This document shows, in pieces, positions 1 through 12,982 of a DNA stretch of 64,000 nt. The stretch spans positions 7,034,359-7,098,358 of the forward strand of contig NC_133481.1 in the NCBI RefSeq assembly GCF_025370935.1, in the 5' to 3' direction. The number at the start of each line of letters is the position of its first letter. Positions within the stretch are counted from its first letter, which is position 1. Below the pieces are notes generated by a model. The model was not told the origin of the DNA, made no database searches, and saw only the letters and a program-made list of their open reading frames with translations. Made by a program: the position numbers and the translations under genes. The DNA comes from Choristoneura fumiferana (taxonomy: Eukaryota > Arthropoda > Insecta > Lepidoptera > Tortricidae).

Positions 1-944
1 ATCGACAACATCACTGCTTTTCTGTCATTTTACAAGCTTTTATTTTTGGTGAATTGTTACTCCGCATTTTCTAAGGTTTCATACGTTGTTCGTTATATTT
101 TTGTCTTTGATTTGGGTATTGGAGAAAGTTAATTTCCCATAGCGGCTGTTTGTGAACCTAATAAGTCGCTAGTGCAGACCTGAAACCAGCTAGTGAAATC
201 TGATAGGAACTGTTCACCACAATTTTGTATTAACATTTAGCATTCGACATTGAGATTCTAACTCCTATAAAAAATGTGCTAGATCAAGTTCGAACAGAGC
301 TTCTTTTTATCTTGATAGATTTAATTAGTCTTCGTTTTGTCGACTATAATTGTAGCTGTTGCTTGGGACTTTGTCCACGAAGATTTAGTTTATCGCTATC
401 CGGCGGGAACTGCCATTTTCCAGGATAAAAACTACCATTTGCCCTTCTCAGGGCATTAAACAAATGAAATTATATATGGGGATAATACTTACTTTCATCT
501 AAACCCAATCAGCGTGAAGATATTAATATGGAAGAATAGATATATGTATGCGATTTCTACTGTTTCTTCTCATTTTGTGTTGTTGATACTTCTTTCTGGA
601 TAGGAACCACTGTTTCTACAGTATGGTTCTAGGAGTAGAAACTCAAGATTGAGACTGATGTTTTGATGGCGAACCTTCCCAAAGCGCCCTGATATTTATA
701 CTTGAATATCTCTATTTCTCATAGAATTTTCAATTTGTCATTAGAAATCAGAAATCATGGCTGCCATTATTCGTTTCATGGGATTCAAGACTGTATCATA
801 ATTGTATCGAATTTATCTTCTTACTTTACCAAATTAGGCTTATAGAGGAGAACTCGTGGGACCCACGGACAAATAAGAAGAACATCCAGCTGCCAAATCT
901 ATGCATATTTATAAGAAGAACATAAAATAACCGAATCTTCAACG
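1..944. other. AT-rich sequence, no gene seen
   Basis: No conserved open frame, RNA gene or clear repeat was recognised. The last 100 bases may be the 5' UTR of the candidate gene at 945. Confidence 0.4.
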
Positions 945-972
945 ATGAGCCGATATTTGTCGTTCATAAGTG
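945..972 (+). CDS. candidate first exon of an unrecognised small gene
   Basis: ATG in a fair context (caacgATGAGC) encodes MSRYLSFIS, then a strong donor AGTG|gtaagt in phase 1. The phase fits the exon at 15758, where the split codon becomes Asp. The putative intron is 14.8 kb and full of repeats. The product is not recognised. Without transcript data this could be chance. Confidence 0.3.
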
Positions 973-2445
973 GTAAGTTGATCCTCAGATGCGATTGCTA
1001 TTTTTGTTAAGATATGTATGTAATAATTAGTATCAAAGAATATAAGAAATGGTCCAGTTTACTATGCAAACAACTTTGACCATTCAGCACCAATGGTTTT
1101 AAATTAACATAAAACTTGATTTTGTTGCACCTATTGCTTATTGAATTTTTAATTCGCTAAAATAACGTGGACGTTTATATATAATTATGTAGAAATTGGT
1201 GAATTTAATTATTAATGTAATGTGGAATGACCTGTCATTCTCTATTCAAGAAGAATGATATTCCTCTTTAATTTGGAACTTGAAATAAGACAATTAAGCT
1301 ATTGAATATAAGGACTAGTTTAAAAAAAATCAAGGAGTTGCAATTAGCTTCGAATATAATTATTAACATTGAATGAAGTTTCACTTTACTAACTATATGC
1401 CACAAATTATTCATAACTATACAGAAGTACAACCCATGGAATCATCATTGTTATTTTGGGTAACTTCCTGCTAAGCGATGTCTTATTTAGACCTCGGACA
1501 GATGCATTTGTTTACTTGGTTGGCTATATACTATGTGATAGATACCCTATTTTTACAAGGAGGTAAAATGCTATAGTAAACGCAAAGACTAGTGGCAAAC
1601 TGAATTCATGCAAATAAAACGTACAAGCAAGACAGTTTTATTGGTGACTTAATAAAAGATGTAGATCAGTAGAAATGTTGTTTGGTTAACTATCAATATC
1701 TTTTTATTGTGTTGTATTTGTATCGGCACAGAGTACATATATAACACCACCTAATACAAGCAAATGGTATCACCCTAATACTGGCTATTCAACTGGCTAT
1801 TTTTCTTTCCTTCGATTTTCCAATAGATGGCACCAGTGAGAACACAAATAACACGATACGTATTGCCATCTAGTGAGACACTAAGGATACGGTACACTGA
1901 CAACAACCAACAAGCTCACCAACTGAGCCTAGACGACTAGAGATACGCATGATGTCTCTGTCTTATTTACGTCATTAGGAGAGAATGGCATGTTTCTCTC
2001 AAATAGTTTCGACGAATGTGAGCAAGCGCGGGGCAAGCCCAGCAAGCGCATTCCGGTTATTTGCCATCTAGCGTCACAATTGCAAAACACTACGAAAGCC
2101 TCATAGCTGAAATGTAGCCACATGTAGCCTATACTTTTATTCTCAATTTATTATTTTTATGGTGTTTCTTATCTTCAAATTAAGGAGTTGAATTAAGAAT
2201 GATGTGAAGTTGTGTTTATAAAATATGCTAGTCTTTATTTTAATCTGAATATTTCTACTTAATTCGGCTTATTCACATTTTATAATTTACAAATGTTAAT
2301 AGTAGTGCCATCTATTGCTGTTTTTTTGTATTAAATATAGCTTGTAGGGATTGGTAGGCCATGGTGTCGGTGACTTATCCTTACAAACGTAACTAATTTA
2401 ATAGCATAATTTAATCGTCAGCTTAAGGGGGTTGTTTGACACTTA

Positions 2446-2522
2446 TAAAGTATATAATACGAGAGCGAGAGGGACGGTACGATACGAACTTCGAGTTTAG
2501 AGTTTCGTAGTAGCCCTGCTGA
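2446..2522. repeat. partial MITE, family A (cagggctactacgaa ends)
   Basis: Contains the right half of the short inverted-repeat element seen complete at 42553-42670: gagagggacggtacgatacg, then cttcgagttt and the terminal gtagtagccctgctg. The left half is missing. Confidence 0.75.
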
Positions 2523-3543
2523 CGCACATGTTATTAGGACAGTTACATTGATTTCAGAGTGCTTATCCCTACTCATAGTACTAAAAGTGGTTAATGGCAC
2601 CGTCTGCTGTGAGTCTATGCATTTTGTGTGACATTTTCTAAAGTACTTTACGGATTTTACTCTCAATATCTACTATCTTATATTTTTAATCGAGCAATAA
2701 TTATACATTTATTTCCGGAATCTCGAAAACGGCTCAAAAATTTCGACGAAATTCGCAATTTAGCGGCTTTCGGGAGCGAAGGATCGATCTAGCGTAGTGG
2801 TTAATTTTAGCTTTTTTATTGTACTTAGTGTAAAAATTTCACGCGTCATAAGATCGGTAATTTCGATAGACCTGTCGTCAGCATGGTGGTCCAACAACAA
2901 AAACACGATTTAACAACAGAAGTACTCTAAGCAAAGCTCATTCGCCCAAGTACTAAACTCATAAAAAAAAGAAGAGCAACGTGTATTTTTTTAAGCACAC
3001 TTGGTTGATATAAGATTATGCCTTTTCACGTCGTGGAGGGTGCTTGCCAATTTGGTTCATTGTTCATTAAAACTAGACGTATAATATCGTACAGACGTAA
3101 AATATCGTAAAGACGTATAAACTTAGATGAACTATACAAGCAACTACCATGCTTCATCGACGAGCAGCCATCCACTATTCGTCGAATTACTGTTCTAAAC
3201 CTAACCTGGCCTACCCAGTGTACCTATAGTGGAATTGAATAAGAAATCATGAAGAAGACCCTACTTAAGAGAAGTTTCCCTGCCGGCCGCGTTAGGTATT
3301 CGTTTGGGATATTGCTGTCTTTATCGCTCGTGACATAAGCGCTCGCAGCCGTCCCCCCATGCCTTCCGCAACGACGTCCGTAATTTATATCGAGATAGAT
3401 GTAGGCTTTTCAAGATTTGGGCGGTTGAATTTTGGGTTTCGTTGTCCTCATATTATACGAAAAGTATAGCACAGAAATCAATGATATTTTACAATCAAGA
3501 TATTCATTATATTTTCTATGCCTGTGTTTTTTTTTTCTATATT

Positions 3544-4750
3544 TAGGGTTCCGTACCCCAAGGGTGCCAACGGGACCCTATTATTGAGGATCCGCTGTCT
3601 GTCTGTCCGTCTGTCACATGGCTCCATCTCTTAAGCCGTAAAAGTTAGACACTTTAAATTTTCACAAATTATGTATTACTGTGGCTGCTATAACAAAAAA
3701 ATAAAAAAAGTTACAAATTTAAGGGGGTCGTCATACAAAAAACGTGTCTTTTTCAGCGTTTTTGGTTGCCAGGCGTTATTAGCCGTTGCTAAGCCGACCG
3801 AGTCGCCTAGCAACGGGTAGTTATGTCGTTTGAATATTTATCTTTTAAGTTTGCGATTTTGATGATGTTTTATAAAAGCTTCGATAAATATAATATAGTG
3901 TAGTGACTGTCTAATTGTGTGGTTTATTCGTTTTTGTGCAAAATTAATAAAGCAATTTATGAACCACAAACCTCTATGAAGCCAACTTTGATAAAGCGCT
4001 CGCCAAATCCACACCGTATAATCACTGTTTGCCTATTGCTTTTTACACTAAAAAAAATCATACTAAGTATTTAACACTATTTACAAGGTTTATAATACAG
4101 TTTAAAATTTATTCACACTAGTCGAGCTTCTTATTATTTAATTAAACAACATACGAAGTCCGCTGAATTTCCTGCGAATGAACCGCGCTGACTGACAGCC
4201 AATTTTTTTTTGTTGCGGCTCATGGCAAGAGTCTAAAGCGCTATTCAGTCTCCAACAGGGCGACAGCCAAAGAGGATGAGAATTTAAAATTGTTCTTTAT
4301 TCAAAAACTTGCACTTAGTGCTTACATTTTGGTGATAAGTTTTTATTAACTTGTAATGTAATGTAACTAGATGTTTGTTCGGGTGGAATTAACATATCAA
4401 CTTAAATTTGAAGTGGATATCTTCAATCGATTGAGCTGAAATTTTGCACGCATGTATAAATCACAACGCAATATTATTATGACGTAGAGCTGATCTGATG
4501 ATGAAGTTAGATTTTGGCCATAGGAGCTCTGTAATAAAGCGACACTACCGCATCGATTTTGGTCTCATTTTATTCGTCTTGACGGCTACCTACTTTGGTA
4601 GCCAGGGGCAAAAAGTACCGCCAGCAAAAAAGCTTGTATTTGAATTTTTTACAAAAAAATATTACTGAACTATTTGTTTTTAAATCATTGTACGGAGGTG
4701 CGGAACCCTTCATGCGCGAGTCGCTCGCACTCGCACTTGACCGATTTTTG
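3544..4750. repeat. dispersed repeat with agggttccgtacc end
   Basis: Starts agggttccgtacc with ctgtctgtctgtccgtctgt soon after, and ends with gcgcgagtcgctcgcactcg and ttgaccgattttt. This is a very common lepidopteran dispersed repeat; I cannot assign its superfamily. The interior holds unrelated AT-rich sequence and may contain later insertions. Confidence 0.6.
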
Positions 4751-5090
4751 TAAAAATGCTTTATTAATCTGTAAATCTCGTGCAAAGTTGACATCTTTTT
4801 TTTTGTCGACTTTTGAGCTCCTGTAATTCTGATATTACACATTTATATGAAAATCTGAAAAACCACAGGGATAGATAATTACGTCTAGTCCATACTAACA
4901 AAATTTCATCTATTTCTGTTGCCTAGTTTTCACATGAGAGGAGAATGACACGAAGAGACTTCTCTTAATATTCCCTATCTTTACCTAAGTTTCGAAAGCT
5001 CAGAAAATATCATCAAACCCAAGCTACCTCTATTTAAGGACTAAAGGTTTAACGCTTCTTGGCATACCTAAAATATTAATAGCTAATTAT

Positions 5091-5209
5091 GCAACTGAAT
5101 CGTAATAGAGGTCCTTAAAACACGAGTGTGGTTTCATGAAACGAGGCGTAGCCGAGTTTCATAAAAGGGTCACATGAGTGTTTTAAGGACTAATTACGTA
5201 CAGTTGCAC
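5091..5209. repeat. palindromic element (hairpin)
   Basis: Arms gcaactgaatcgtaatagag... and ...taattacgtacagttgc pair, together with ccttaaaacac/gtgttttaagg and tttcatgaaac/gagtttcat around ggcgtagcc. Non-coding; likely a MITE. Confidence 0.65.
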
Positions 5210-6177
5210 ACAATATTTTATCTACATTCATATATTAAATCCTCTATCATGTGTTCAAGAACCATTGAGAATGACCTGCATTGCAACCAGAACTAGGACC
5301 TTCACTTTGCTGGTAATAAATTAAGAGTCATTTCCTTTGCCGCATCTAAAATATCGGGCGGAGTCCAATTTTCGTCGCATTCACTGATATCAGACATTTT
5401 AAAGCATGAACAAAATTTTCAATGCCACAATTGTATTTATATTTTCATAAGCTGTTTTACGCTCATTAGGATAATCTTTCCAATAAAAGTCATGATGTAT
5501 GTTTTCTACTTGGAGTCGGGAAAACTTTCTAATCCAAGCACCAAAAGTAGTTATTAAAAGAGAGGCATTTTTCTGTCAAAAAGGCAAATTCACCAAAGTT
5601 AAAACACTTCCAAACTATCTCAATCTGAAATCAATTCGAAAAATATTAGCTGTCTTGAAAAGACAATGTTACAAGCTATAAAGTGGATTGTCCAATTTTA
5701 AAATAATATTTAAACTTTACATAAAAACCTAGAAAAGACCGTCAGAAGACGCTGTACAATATAATTTAGGCACAGTCTAATATATAAAGCGAAAACTCAC
5801 AGACGCCCAACTTTTTATTATTCTGATTATATTTTTATTATGAAGTTTCATAACCATTAAATACTTAAAAAAAGTGCTCCTTGAAAATTAGCATTCAATA
5901 CAAAGATACACCAGATCAGGCATGCCCGGATTTTATCGTGGACAGTCTTTACCTACCTACAATTTTATAATATGAAAAATCTGTTGCGTTGCGCTACAAA
6001 TAAGGTTTTTTTTTATCGATCTATTCCAATAAAAGATAATTAGTTGGCAGCTAATAGGTATTTATAGAACGTTGTTATTTATTTATATATCTTGTACCGT
6101 GTTATTTTTATTATTTTTGATTTCATAAACATTACTAGTTAAGCACTTTACTGGAATGTGAATAATGTTCGCTTGAA

Positions 6178-6430
6178 GTTCATCCCAGCCTATATGTCCC
6201 ACGCAGGCCCAGTGCGGTTTGGGAACTTCACACACACCGTTGAATTGCCTCGCAGGTTTGTGCAGATTTCCTCACGATGTTTTCCTTCACCGTAAAGCTC
6301 GTGGTAAATTTCAAATGTAATTTCGCACATGAATTTAAAAAAAACTCAAGAGGTACGAGCCAGGTTTTGAACCCACGATCCTCTCTTTGAGAGGCGACAG
6401 GTCAAACCACTAGATCACCACGGCTTTTTT
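6178..6430 (-). repeat. tRNA-derived SINE with RTE-like tail
   Basis: On the minus strand a tRNA-like head has an A-box (tggtgatctagtggtttgac) and a B-box (gtgggttcaaaacctg). It is followed by the conserved body tacggtgaaggaaaacatcg and a tail ending gggacatataggctgggatg, the tail shared with RTE LINEs. A frequent lepidopteran arrangement. Confidence 0.7.
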
Positions 6431-7993
6431 AGACCACCATGGCTTTTAACGGAACTCAAAAAGATTAAGTAGGTACGTTGTATTTATAAATATTGATGAC
6501 ATGAAACTATTTGCTCTGAAAATCTGCTTAGTTTAAAATGATTTTGTTCTTAGAATTTCACGTTACCCTCCTACTAATTTTAGTCTCTATTTATTTGTTG
6601 CTATATTAAATAGGTATGACTTGTATGTTGACTGCAACAACAGAACTTAAAATCTTTAATCTCAAATACTTACAAAAAAGATTTATCAACTTGCAGCCGA
6701 AACTACCGAGTCTAGAATACTGGAATTTGGACTGTAGATTCTTTTTTACAGTTTAAACTCGAACTAGATAGATTTTTTTTTTCGCAATTTATACGTTAAA
6801 AGATATTTGCGCCCCACTCTTTATCCTTACTAAAGACCGAAGCCGTGAGCCTTAACTATTTTTTTTTTCTAGGTGAAATCACCGTTAATAACAACAGCTA
6901 AAGCGTAATATTGTATTTACAGGTATCCGTATTCAGCTAGATGTGGCGGGCTGGTTTTCATAAGGTAATTACGTACAATTTAAAAGAATTTAGGAATTTC
7001 TGGCCGCAGAGGCAATTGCTTGTTTAGCTAGCAGCTCCCTAGAATCTACAAGTTTACAGATGTAGGTACTTGTTCATCATTATTTCGTGTAAGTCTTGTT
7101 GATTTTCCTGTTTCACTAATGTTGTCAAACCAGTATTTTGCCATCGCTTGACCTATTATATTATGGATGTATGCTTCACTTTACAATAGTAATCTAGCAC
7201 TCATCAATTACTAAATAGGTACTGGTGAATTTCACCATGGTGAAGTAATAAAAAAAAATGGCTCAGAAAACTAAAAATCTTTAAATGCCAGAATCTACCA
7301 GAAAGTGTTCTAAATATTGTTGGCAGTTTTTGAAACAACAACTTACATGTACAGTCACTGCTCAAGGACTTTATTTCATAAGCCATCATGGAACCATTTC
7401 ATAGCGTCTATAGTTCAGTACAATTAGCTGAAAATTTGGCAAAATTAATGGAAGACTTATCTATCAGGAGATGTAGGTTATAGAGCAAAGTAATCACCCC
7501 CAAGGGGGGCGAGCGTCACCCCCCGCGCCCTCGAATATGTCCCGGAGCGCGGTATTGTCCATTTTAAAAGAAAACCGTACACGATAAATAAAAAGTGTGT
7601 TGGAACGAAATAATCCTTGATAAATTTACTATAAACCTTTCATACATACAAAAGCGATATCACTTATAGTTTCAGGGCAATATGTTACCAAAAACTAACT
7701 TTTTTATAATTAATCGATTTTTTCTGCTGAAAGGTTAGTTTTCTCAAAAACTTCACTCTTTACCGCCAAGATATGTATGACAGAAGTAAAGAATAGAATA
7801 TTTTCTTTATAAAAAGGTATAATTTATTTCTGTACTCTTTCATTTACCGTTGCTAAGTATTCTATTTTTATAATTTAATTCATTGTGCCATTTAGCGAAA
7901 TATAAATATTCGTACTGGTTAAACGGTGTTACTTTAAATAACATTAGACTCATATGTTTTCCCGTAATCTATAGTATAGAACTATTTTCTGTT

Positions 7994-8056
7994 TTTTTTT
8001 TTTAATTGGAGGCCTGTGCCCAGCATTGGGACGTATATAGGCTGGGATGATGATGA
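7994..8056 (+). mobile_element. RTE-type LINE 3' tail fragment
   Basis: The block ggaggcctgtgcccagcatt then gggacgtatataggctggga and tgatgatga is the familiar 3' end of lepidopteran RTE elements. It interrupts the left arm of the palindrome and has no partner in the right arm. Confidence 0.7.
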
Positions 8057-9018
8057 GGCCCTACTGGGCTTTTGGGATATAAGGTGCGAGAAATGGTCAA
8101 TGTTCACCTATTTTCTTAAATAACTTCGCAACTGATTAATTTAAAATAATGAAAAATATATATTTGAGATTTTCATAATATACCCTTTCATTTGATATGT
8201 CACACGGTATAGTTTATATACATATAGCTTGTTTTTTTTTCTAATTCACCCACCAAAACTGGCCCCCACGTTTAAAATTAATTTATTTACATTACACATC
8301 CGTGTTTGGGTCATCAATTTATATAGGTGAACCAAATTTCAACTCAATCGGTCCAGTAGTTTCGGAGCAAATTGGATATAACAGACGGACCGATCGGCCG
8401 GCGGATCTTACTTAAAATGAAATTGAAACTTAAACATCAACATCTATAAAAAGTCGAAATACCTCCAAAACGGTCGCATTTTCATTAGACCTATTTTACC
8501 TTTTCTAGAATGTCCTAAGTGCCCTACATGTTAGCACATCACGGATCCGTTTATATCTTGATATTTTACGACATACATACATATGTTCATAGGTACCTAC
8601 AAAATCTTTCGGTGATAACCGGTTGCGGCACGTGACTATTTATGAGACGCAAAAAACAGGTAACGCATGAATCGTCATTTTAGTATCTCGAATTAAGAAA
8701 CAGACCATATATCGTGTGACATATATATCAAATGAAAGGGTACATTATGAAAATCTCAAATACATATTTTTCATTATTTTGAATTAATCAGTTTTGAAGA
8801 TATTTAAGAAAATAGGTGAAAATTGACCATTTCCCCGCCCCTTATATCGTAAAAGCCCAGTAGGACCTATTTTTTTTTAATACAGTAAATAGTTCTATAC
8901 CTATAGATTACAGAAAACATATGAGAGTCTAATGGTATTTAAAGTAACACCGTTTAACCAGTACGAATATTTATATTTCGCTGAATAGCACAATGAATTA
9001 AATTATAAAACTAGCATA

Positions 9019-9125
9019 ACTAACTAACTAATTTGGCTCAGGGACCCAAAGAGGGTCTTGGCCTCCGAAACGAGAGCACGCCATCTGTCCCGATCGTGCG
9101 CAGCCTCTTGCCATAAAAAAAAGCC
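9019..9125. mobile_element. short retroposon with 14-bp target-site duplication
   Basis: An insertion of about 107 bp (cagggacccaaagagggtct, ccgaaacgagagcacgccat, ending in an A-rich tract) flanked by ataaaactagcata at 9005-9018 and 9126-9139. The perfect direct repeats and A-rich end indicate target-primed insertion into the older palindrome arm. Confidence 0.8.
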
Positions 9126-9179
9126 ATAAAACTAGCATAGCAACGGTAACGGTAAATGGAACAGTTCAGAAATATATTA

Positions 9180-9530
9180 TACAATACAATACAAAGACTC
9201 TTTATTGTACACCAGACATAGTAAGCGATACAGAAAACAGATACACAGAGAAAAAATTACAAGGTGAGCAATAGGCGGTCTTATCGCTAAAGAGCGATCT
9301 CTTCCAGGCAACCTTTTTTACAGAAAGAAGGAAGGACTAGTTTATAACAGGTGGTGCATCAAAAGTAGATCAGAAAATTTAAACGTAACAGAAATACATC
9401 TACGAATACATACATAATGATATCATACATATAATATACGTCCAAAATAAATAAATTATAAGTGAGATAAACAGCAACAAATAAATAAATAAATTATCAT
9501 AAAGATAATAATTACAAGATGACAGATAGT
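9180..9530 (-). mobile_element. LINE 3' end inserted in the palindrome arm
   Basis: Reverse orientation of the 3' end also seen at 30145-30262: an (acaat)n start, then agactctttattgtacacc and gtaagcgatacagaaaacag. The pentanucleotide repeat tail is typical of some lepidopteran non-LTR elements. Confidence 0.65.
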
Positions 9531-10040
9531 ACCTTATAAAGAAAATACTTATTCTATTCTTTACTTCTGTCATACATATCATGGCGGTAAAGTGTGAAGT
9601 TAAGAACTAACCTTTTAGCAGAAAAAATCGATTAATTATAAAAAAAGGTAATATTTGGTAAAGGATTGCGCTGAAACTATAAGTGATATCGCTTTTGTAT
9701 GTATGAAGGGTTTATAGTGAATTCATCAAGGATTATTTCGTTCCTACACACTTTTTATGTATCTTGTACGATTTTCTTTTAAAATGGAAAATACCGCGCG
9801 ACATATTCGAGAGCGCGGGGGGGGGGGATGACGCTAGTTCCGGAGGGGGGGGGAGCGGATAAAATTTAACTTTGCTCTATAACATTTCAATTTCGTTTTC
9901 TTAACCTAATAGTGACATCGCATTAATTAACAAGGAAAATCGTAATGACTTTTTCTTTGTGGCTAATGAAAAAATCGGTATACCTTTACTTGCCCGAATT
10001 ACATGTGCTATATTCAACTGCCATAATATTGTTTCTTATA

Positions 10041-11350
10041 CGTAGTCGGTCCCAAAGTTCTGTCACAAATGAAAATAATGATAAAAACAAAAGTACCAGT
10101 CAGTTTTTAATTAATTATATACCAATTTAAAGTACATTTAATAAAGAATTAAAATTACTTAAAATTATTCAAAATGACTTCCTTTGTTTTTTAATACAGG
10201 TCCTTAATCGGCGCGGCCAGTCGTCTATCGCAGCACGCACCATTTTCATGCCTATTACAGCGACTGCTTTTCTAAAAGATGACTTCAGGCTCTCCAAATG
10301 TTTATGGGGTTTAGCACAGACCTTCCCCTCTTAAGACCTGCCAAATTGTATAGTCCAGAGGATTAAGGTCCGGACTGGAGGAAGGCCAATCTTCGTGTCT
10401 TATAAAGTCGATGTTTTCACGGTCAAACCAGGCTTGAGTGGTCTTGGCTTTGTGTGCTGGCGCAGAATCCTGCTGAAACACAAAATGATGTCCTGTAAAT
10501 AGCGTGTTGGGCAGATCTTCGACATGCTTATCCAAAACCGTCTCTTGGTACACTTTCGCACTGATTTTGACCTCTTTTTCGCAAAATGAACCTCAGTTGG
10601 CCAGTAATAAGATACACCCAACCAGATCATCACTGATGATGGATGATGCCCATGTCGCACCCGCGGAACTCTTTCTCCTGCTTCTTCAGAGCTCCTAGCG
10701 TACCTACACTCTATCATTCTGTTTATTGTACTTCTCTTCAATATCGAAAATCTTTTCGTCTGTAAAGAAGATATCACGGTGTCGATTTTTCGCGTACCGC
10801 TTTAACAACTTCCGGGATCTTTTAAGCCTTATTGTTTTTAGAGGGGCATTAAGTAAGTGCCCACTCTTTTTTTGTAGGATCGTAGGCGTAGGTCTTCGTT
10901 TAAAACCTTTTTGACGGTTTTTCTACTGACACCCATCTGCAAAGCCATCAACTTCTGTTTTCGGACAGGATTTCTTGCTATGCGCGCCTTGATCGCTTTG
11001 ATCACTGCTGGTGTTCGTACGGAGTGAGGCCGGCCGATTCTTTTCTTGTCCTCAACACTGGAGACTTCATTGTACCTATCAATAGTACGACACACAAACC
11101 TAAGCGTTATATTTAAATTTTTGAGCAACTTGAAAATGGTACTTGGCGAGTGCCCACAGTGGTGCAATGCTAAAACAGCTATTCGGTTTTCTTTCAATGT
11201 CCACTCCATCGTGAGAAATTGCAGCGAATGACTTTTTTGTTTTAAAATAATTGTCAAACATTCAAAAATGGAATTCAATCAAATTTTCTTAAAATCATGT
11301 TCTTAATTTAAAAATAATGTGCCAGAGACAGAACTTTGGGACCGACTACG
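10041..11350 (-). mobile_element. mariner-like transposon (DD37D type), complete ends, dead transposase
   Basis: A 1310-bp element with perfect 24-bp terminal inverted repeats (10041-10064 and 11327-11350, beginning cgtagtcggtccc) and a TA on each side. On the minus strand the transposase starts at 11209 (MEWTLKENRIAVLAL) with a helix-turn-helix region and GRP linker (RIGRPHSV), then FFTDEK and QQDSAPAH, then DWPSSSPDLNPLDY. The spacing from the Asp of QQD to the Asp of NPLD is 37 residues, the maT/DD37D arrangement. The frame is broken by several shifts and a stop, so no active enzyme is expected. Confidence 0.92.
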
Positions 11351-11554
11351 TAAATTCATTTGCACTACTCATTGTTTACCATATTAATCAAATGACAGAA
11401 TCTTTGTTTCCCATAATATTAATTTCTATAATTTTATTTCTCATAATCATTGTAATACATAAGTATCACATGCCATAATGTCGTTTGCCATCCATGTAAA
11501 TAGTGATTATCGACACTATATACTGATAAATCCCATACGTCAAACAAGCCTTTG

Positions 11555-11942
11555 AATGAGGGCTATCGCGTATGAATTCGCCACTAGAGGCGCTAGTGTA
11601 GCATGAGGTCTCCGAAATGTCAAATCTCATAGTTTTTGGGTGAGCTACGCGGGTATATTTATAAATAGAATAATTTTGTGAATATTTCGCAATATTTGAA
11701 ATTAATTATGACAAATATGCGTTCCGGGGCAATGAATGTCTGTGTTTTGAGACAGTTTTGTCTTTCGGAAACCTTTGTCCTCCCTTTTTTCCGAACAAAA
11801 CGGGGACTATGCAACACTGTGGCATGCTCGATATTTTTATGGTACGGTTTTGAGGTGTATTAAATATGATTTTAGTCTAAACTTTGTTTTCACGCCCGTA
11901 ATAACAGCAACAGTGCGCCATTTAGTGAGACAAAAAATTAGT
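11555..11942. repeat. MITE, family B (aatgagggctatcg ends), truncated
   Basis: Matches 33926-34349 over most of its length (gaattcgccactagaggcgc, gtttttgggtgagctacgcg, gcaatgaatgtctgtgtttt). The right terminal repeat is missing: the copy stops after gtgagacaaaaaatta. Confidence 0.8.
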
Positions 11943-12210
11943 TTTCTTTTTCATAGCAGCCCGGTTAATAAAGAAAATATATAGATTAATAGGTAATAGA
12001 AAAAAGCAATTTTAATCAATAATCGTAATATAAGTTGTTAATATCACTATTTAGTATGGCGTTTGAATATTCTATTAAATAATATTATTGCACTTAATAA
12101 TATACAAAATAATAAGTATTGCATTCATATCATTATGGCATCAAATTTTCGGGAAAATAAGAAAATAAGAATATATCAAATATTTTTTTTAGTAAACGAA
12201 ACATTTGGGC

Positions 12211-12581
12211 ATATGAACTTCGGGCAAATGAAATTGTAGCATATAAATTTCGGGCAAACAATAAAATCATTGACTGTACAAGTATACACTTGAACGATCG
12301 TGCTAATAAAATACCCTAGATGCATGTAATAGGTAAAAAATTCATTTTTAATACTAGCTTTTTTGCTGACTGTACTTTTTTTTGACTCATGGGCATATGA
12401 ACATATGAACTTCGGGCAAATGAAATTGTAGCATATAAATTTCGGGCAAACAATAAAATCATTGACTGTACAAGTATACACTTGAACGATCGTGCTAATA
12501 AAATACCCTAGATGCATGTAATAGGTAAAAAAATCATTTTTAATACTAGCTTTTTTGCTGACTGTACTTTTTTTGACTCAG
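12211..12581. repeat. tandem duplication, period 192 bp, two copies
   Basis: Copy 1 (12211-12391) and copy 2 (12403-12581) are nearly identical: atatgaacttcgggcaaatg ... gctgactgtactttttttga. They contain repeated cgggcaaa words. The minus strand is open across both copies and encodes a repeated peptide, but this is a by-product of the duplication, not a gene. Confidence 0.9.
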
Positions 12582-12804
12582 TGGCGACCTTAGGGGATGG
12601 CGAACAGGATAATCGCCCGGGGCCTCGCGCAACAAACCAAGCAAATTAAAACAATATTTTTTTTTAACTTATATTTTCGCATTAAATAAATACTTTTCAC
12701 GAAGGACAAAGAGCCTCGCAATGGGCAAGGCCGCCGCTGTGTTCACTGTACTTGCAATGTCACCCTAACTACATTTGCATACCAAATTTCAAGTAGATAT
12801 GCCA

Positions 12805-12950
12805 TTAACGCATTATCACTGCCACCTGACTTCCACTGGTGCCACCGACGCACGTGTGCGTTCAAAATGTATGAATAATATTATTATGACAGCGGCACAG
12901 GGCGAAGTTCCGAAAACGCATATGTGCGTCGGTGGCAGTGAATGCGTTAA
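12805..12950. repeat. inverted-repeat element (hairpin)
   Basis: Left ttaacgcattatcactgcca pairs with right tggcagtgaatgcgttaa, and gacgcacgtgtgcgtt with aacgcatatgtgcgtc. The left arm has a small internal duplication of gccacc. Confidence 0.7.
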
Positions 12951-12982
12951 CCGGTGAAGAGTTCGGTCCTGCGGAGACGATC

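Larger units (their letters stand above)
7477..9883. repeat. 2.4-kb palindromic (foldback) element with nested insertions
   Basis: Left arm about 7477-8215 and right arm about 8705-9883 are inverted copies, ending gttatagagcaaagt and actttgctctataac. Many long blocks pair, e.g. aaacggtgttactttaaata with tatttaaagtaacaccgttt. A loop of about 490 bp separates the arms. The left arm carries an RTE tail (7994-8056). The right arm carries two insertions (9019-9125 and about 9180-9530), which explain its extra length. No transposase is visible. Confidence 0.85.

Noticed and set aside
12176..12517. 113-aa repeated peptide ORF
   Set aside because: It is the translation of a 192-bp tandem DNA duplication; no start context, no conservation.
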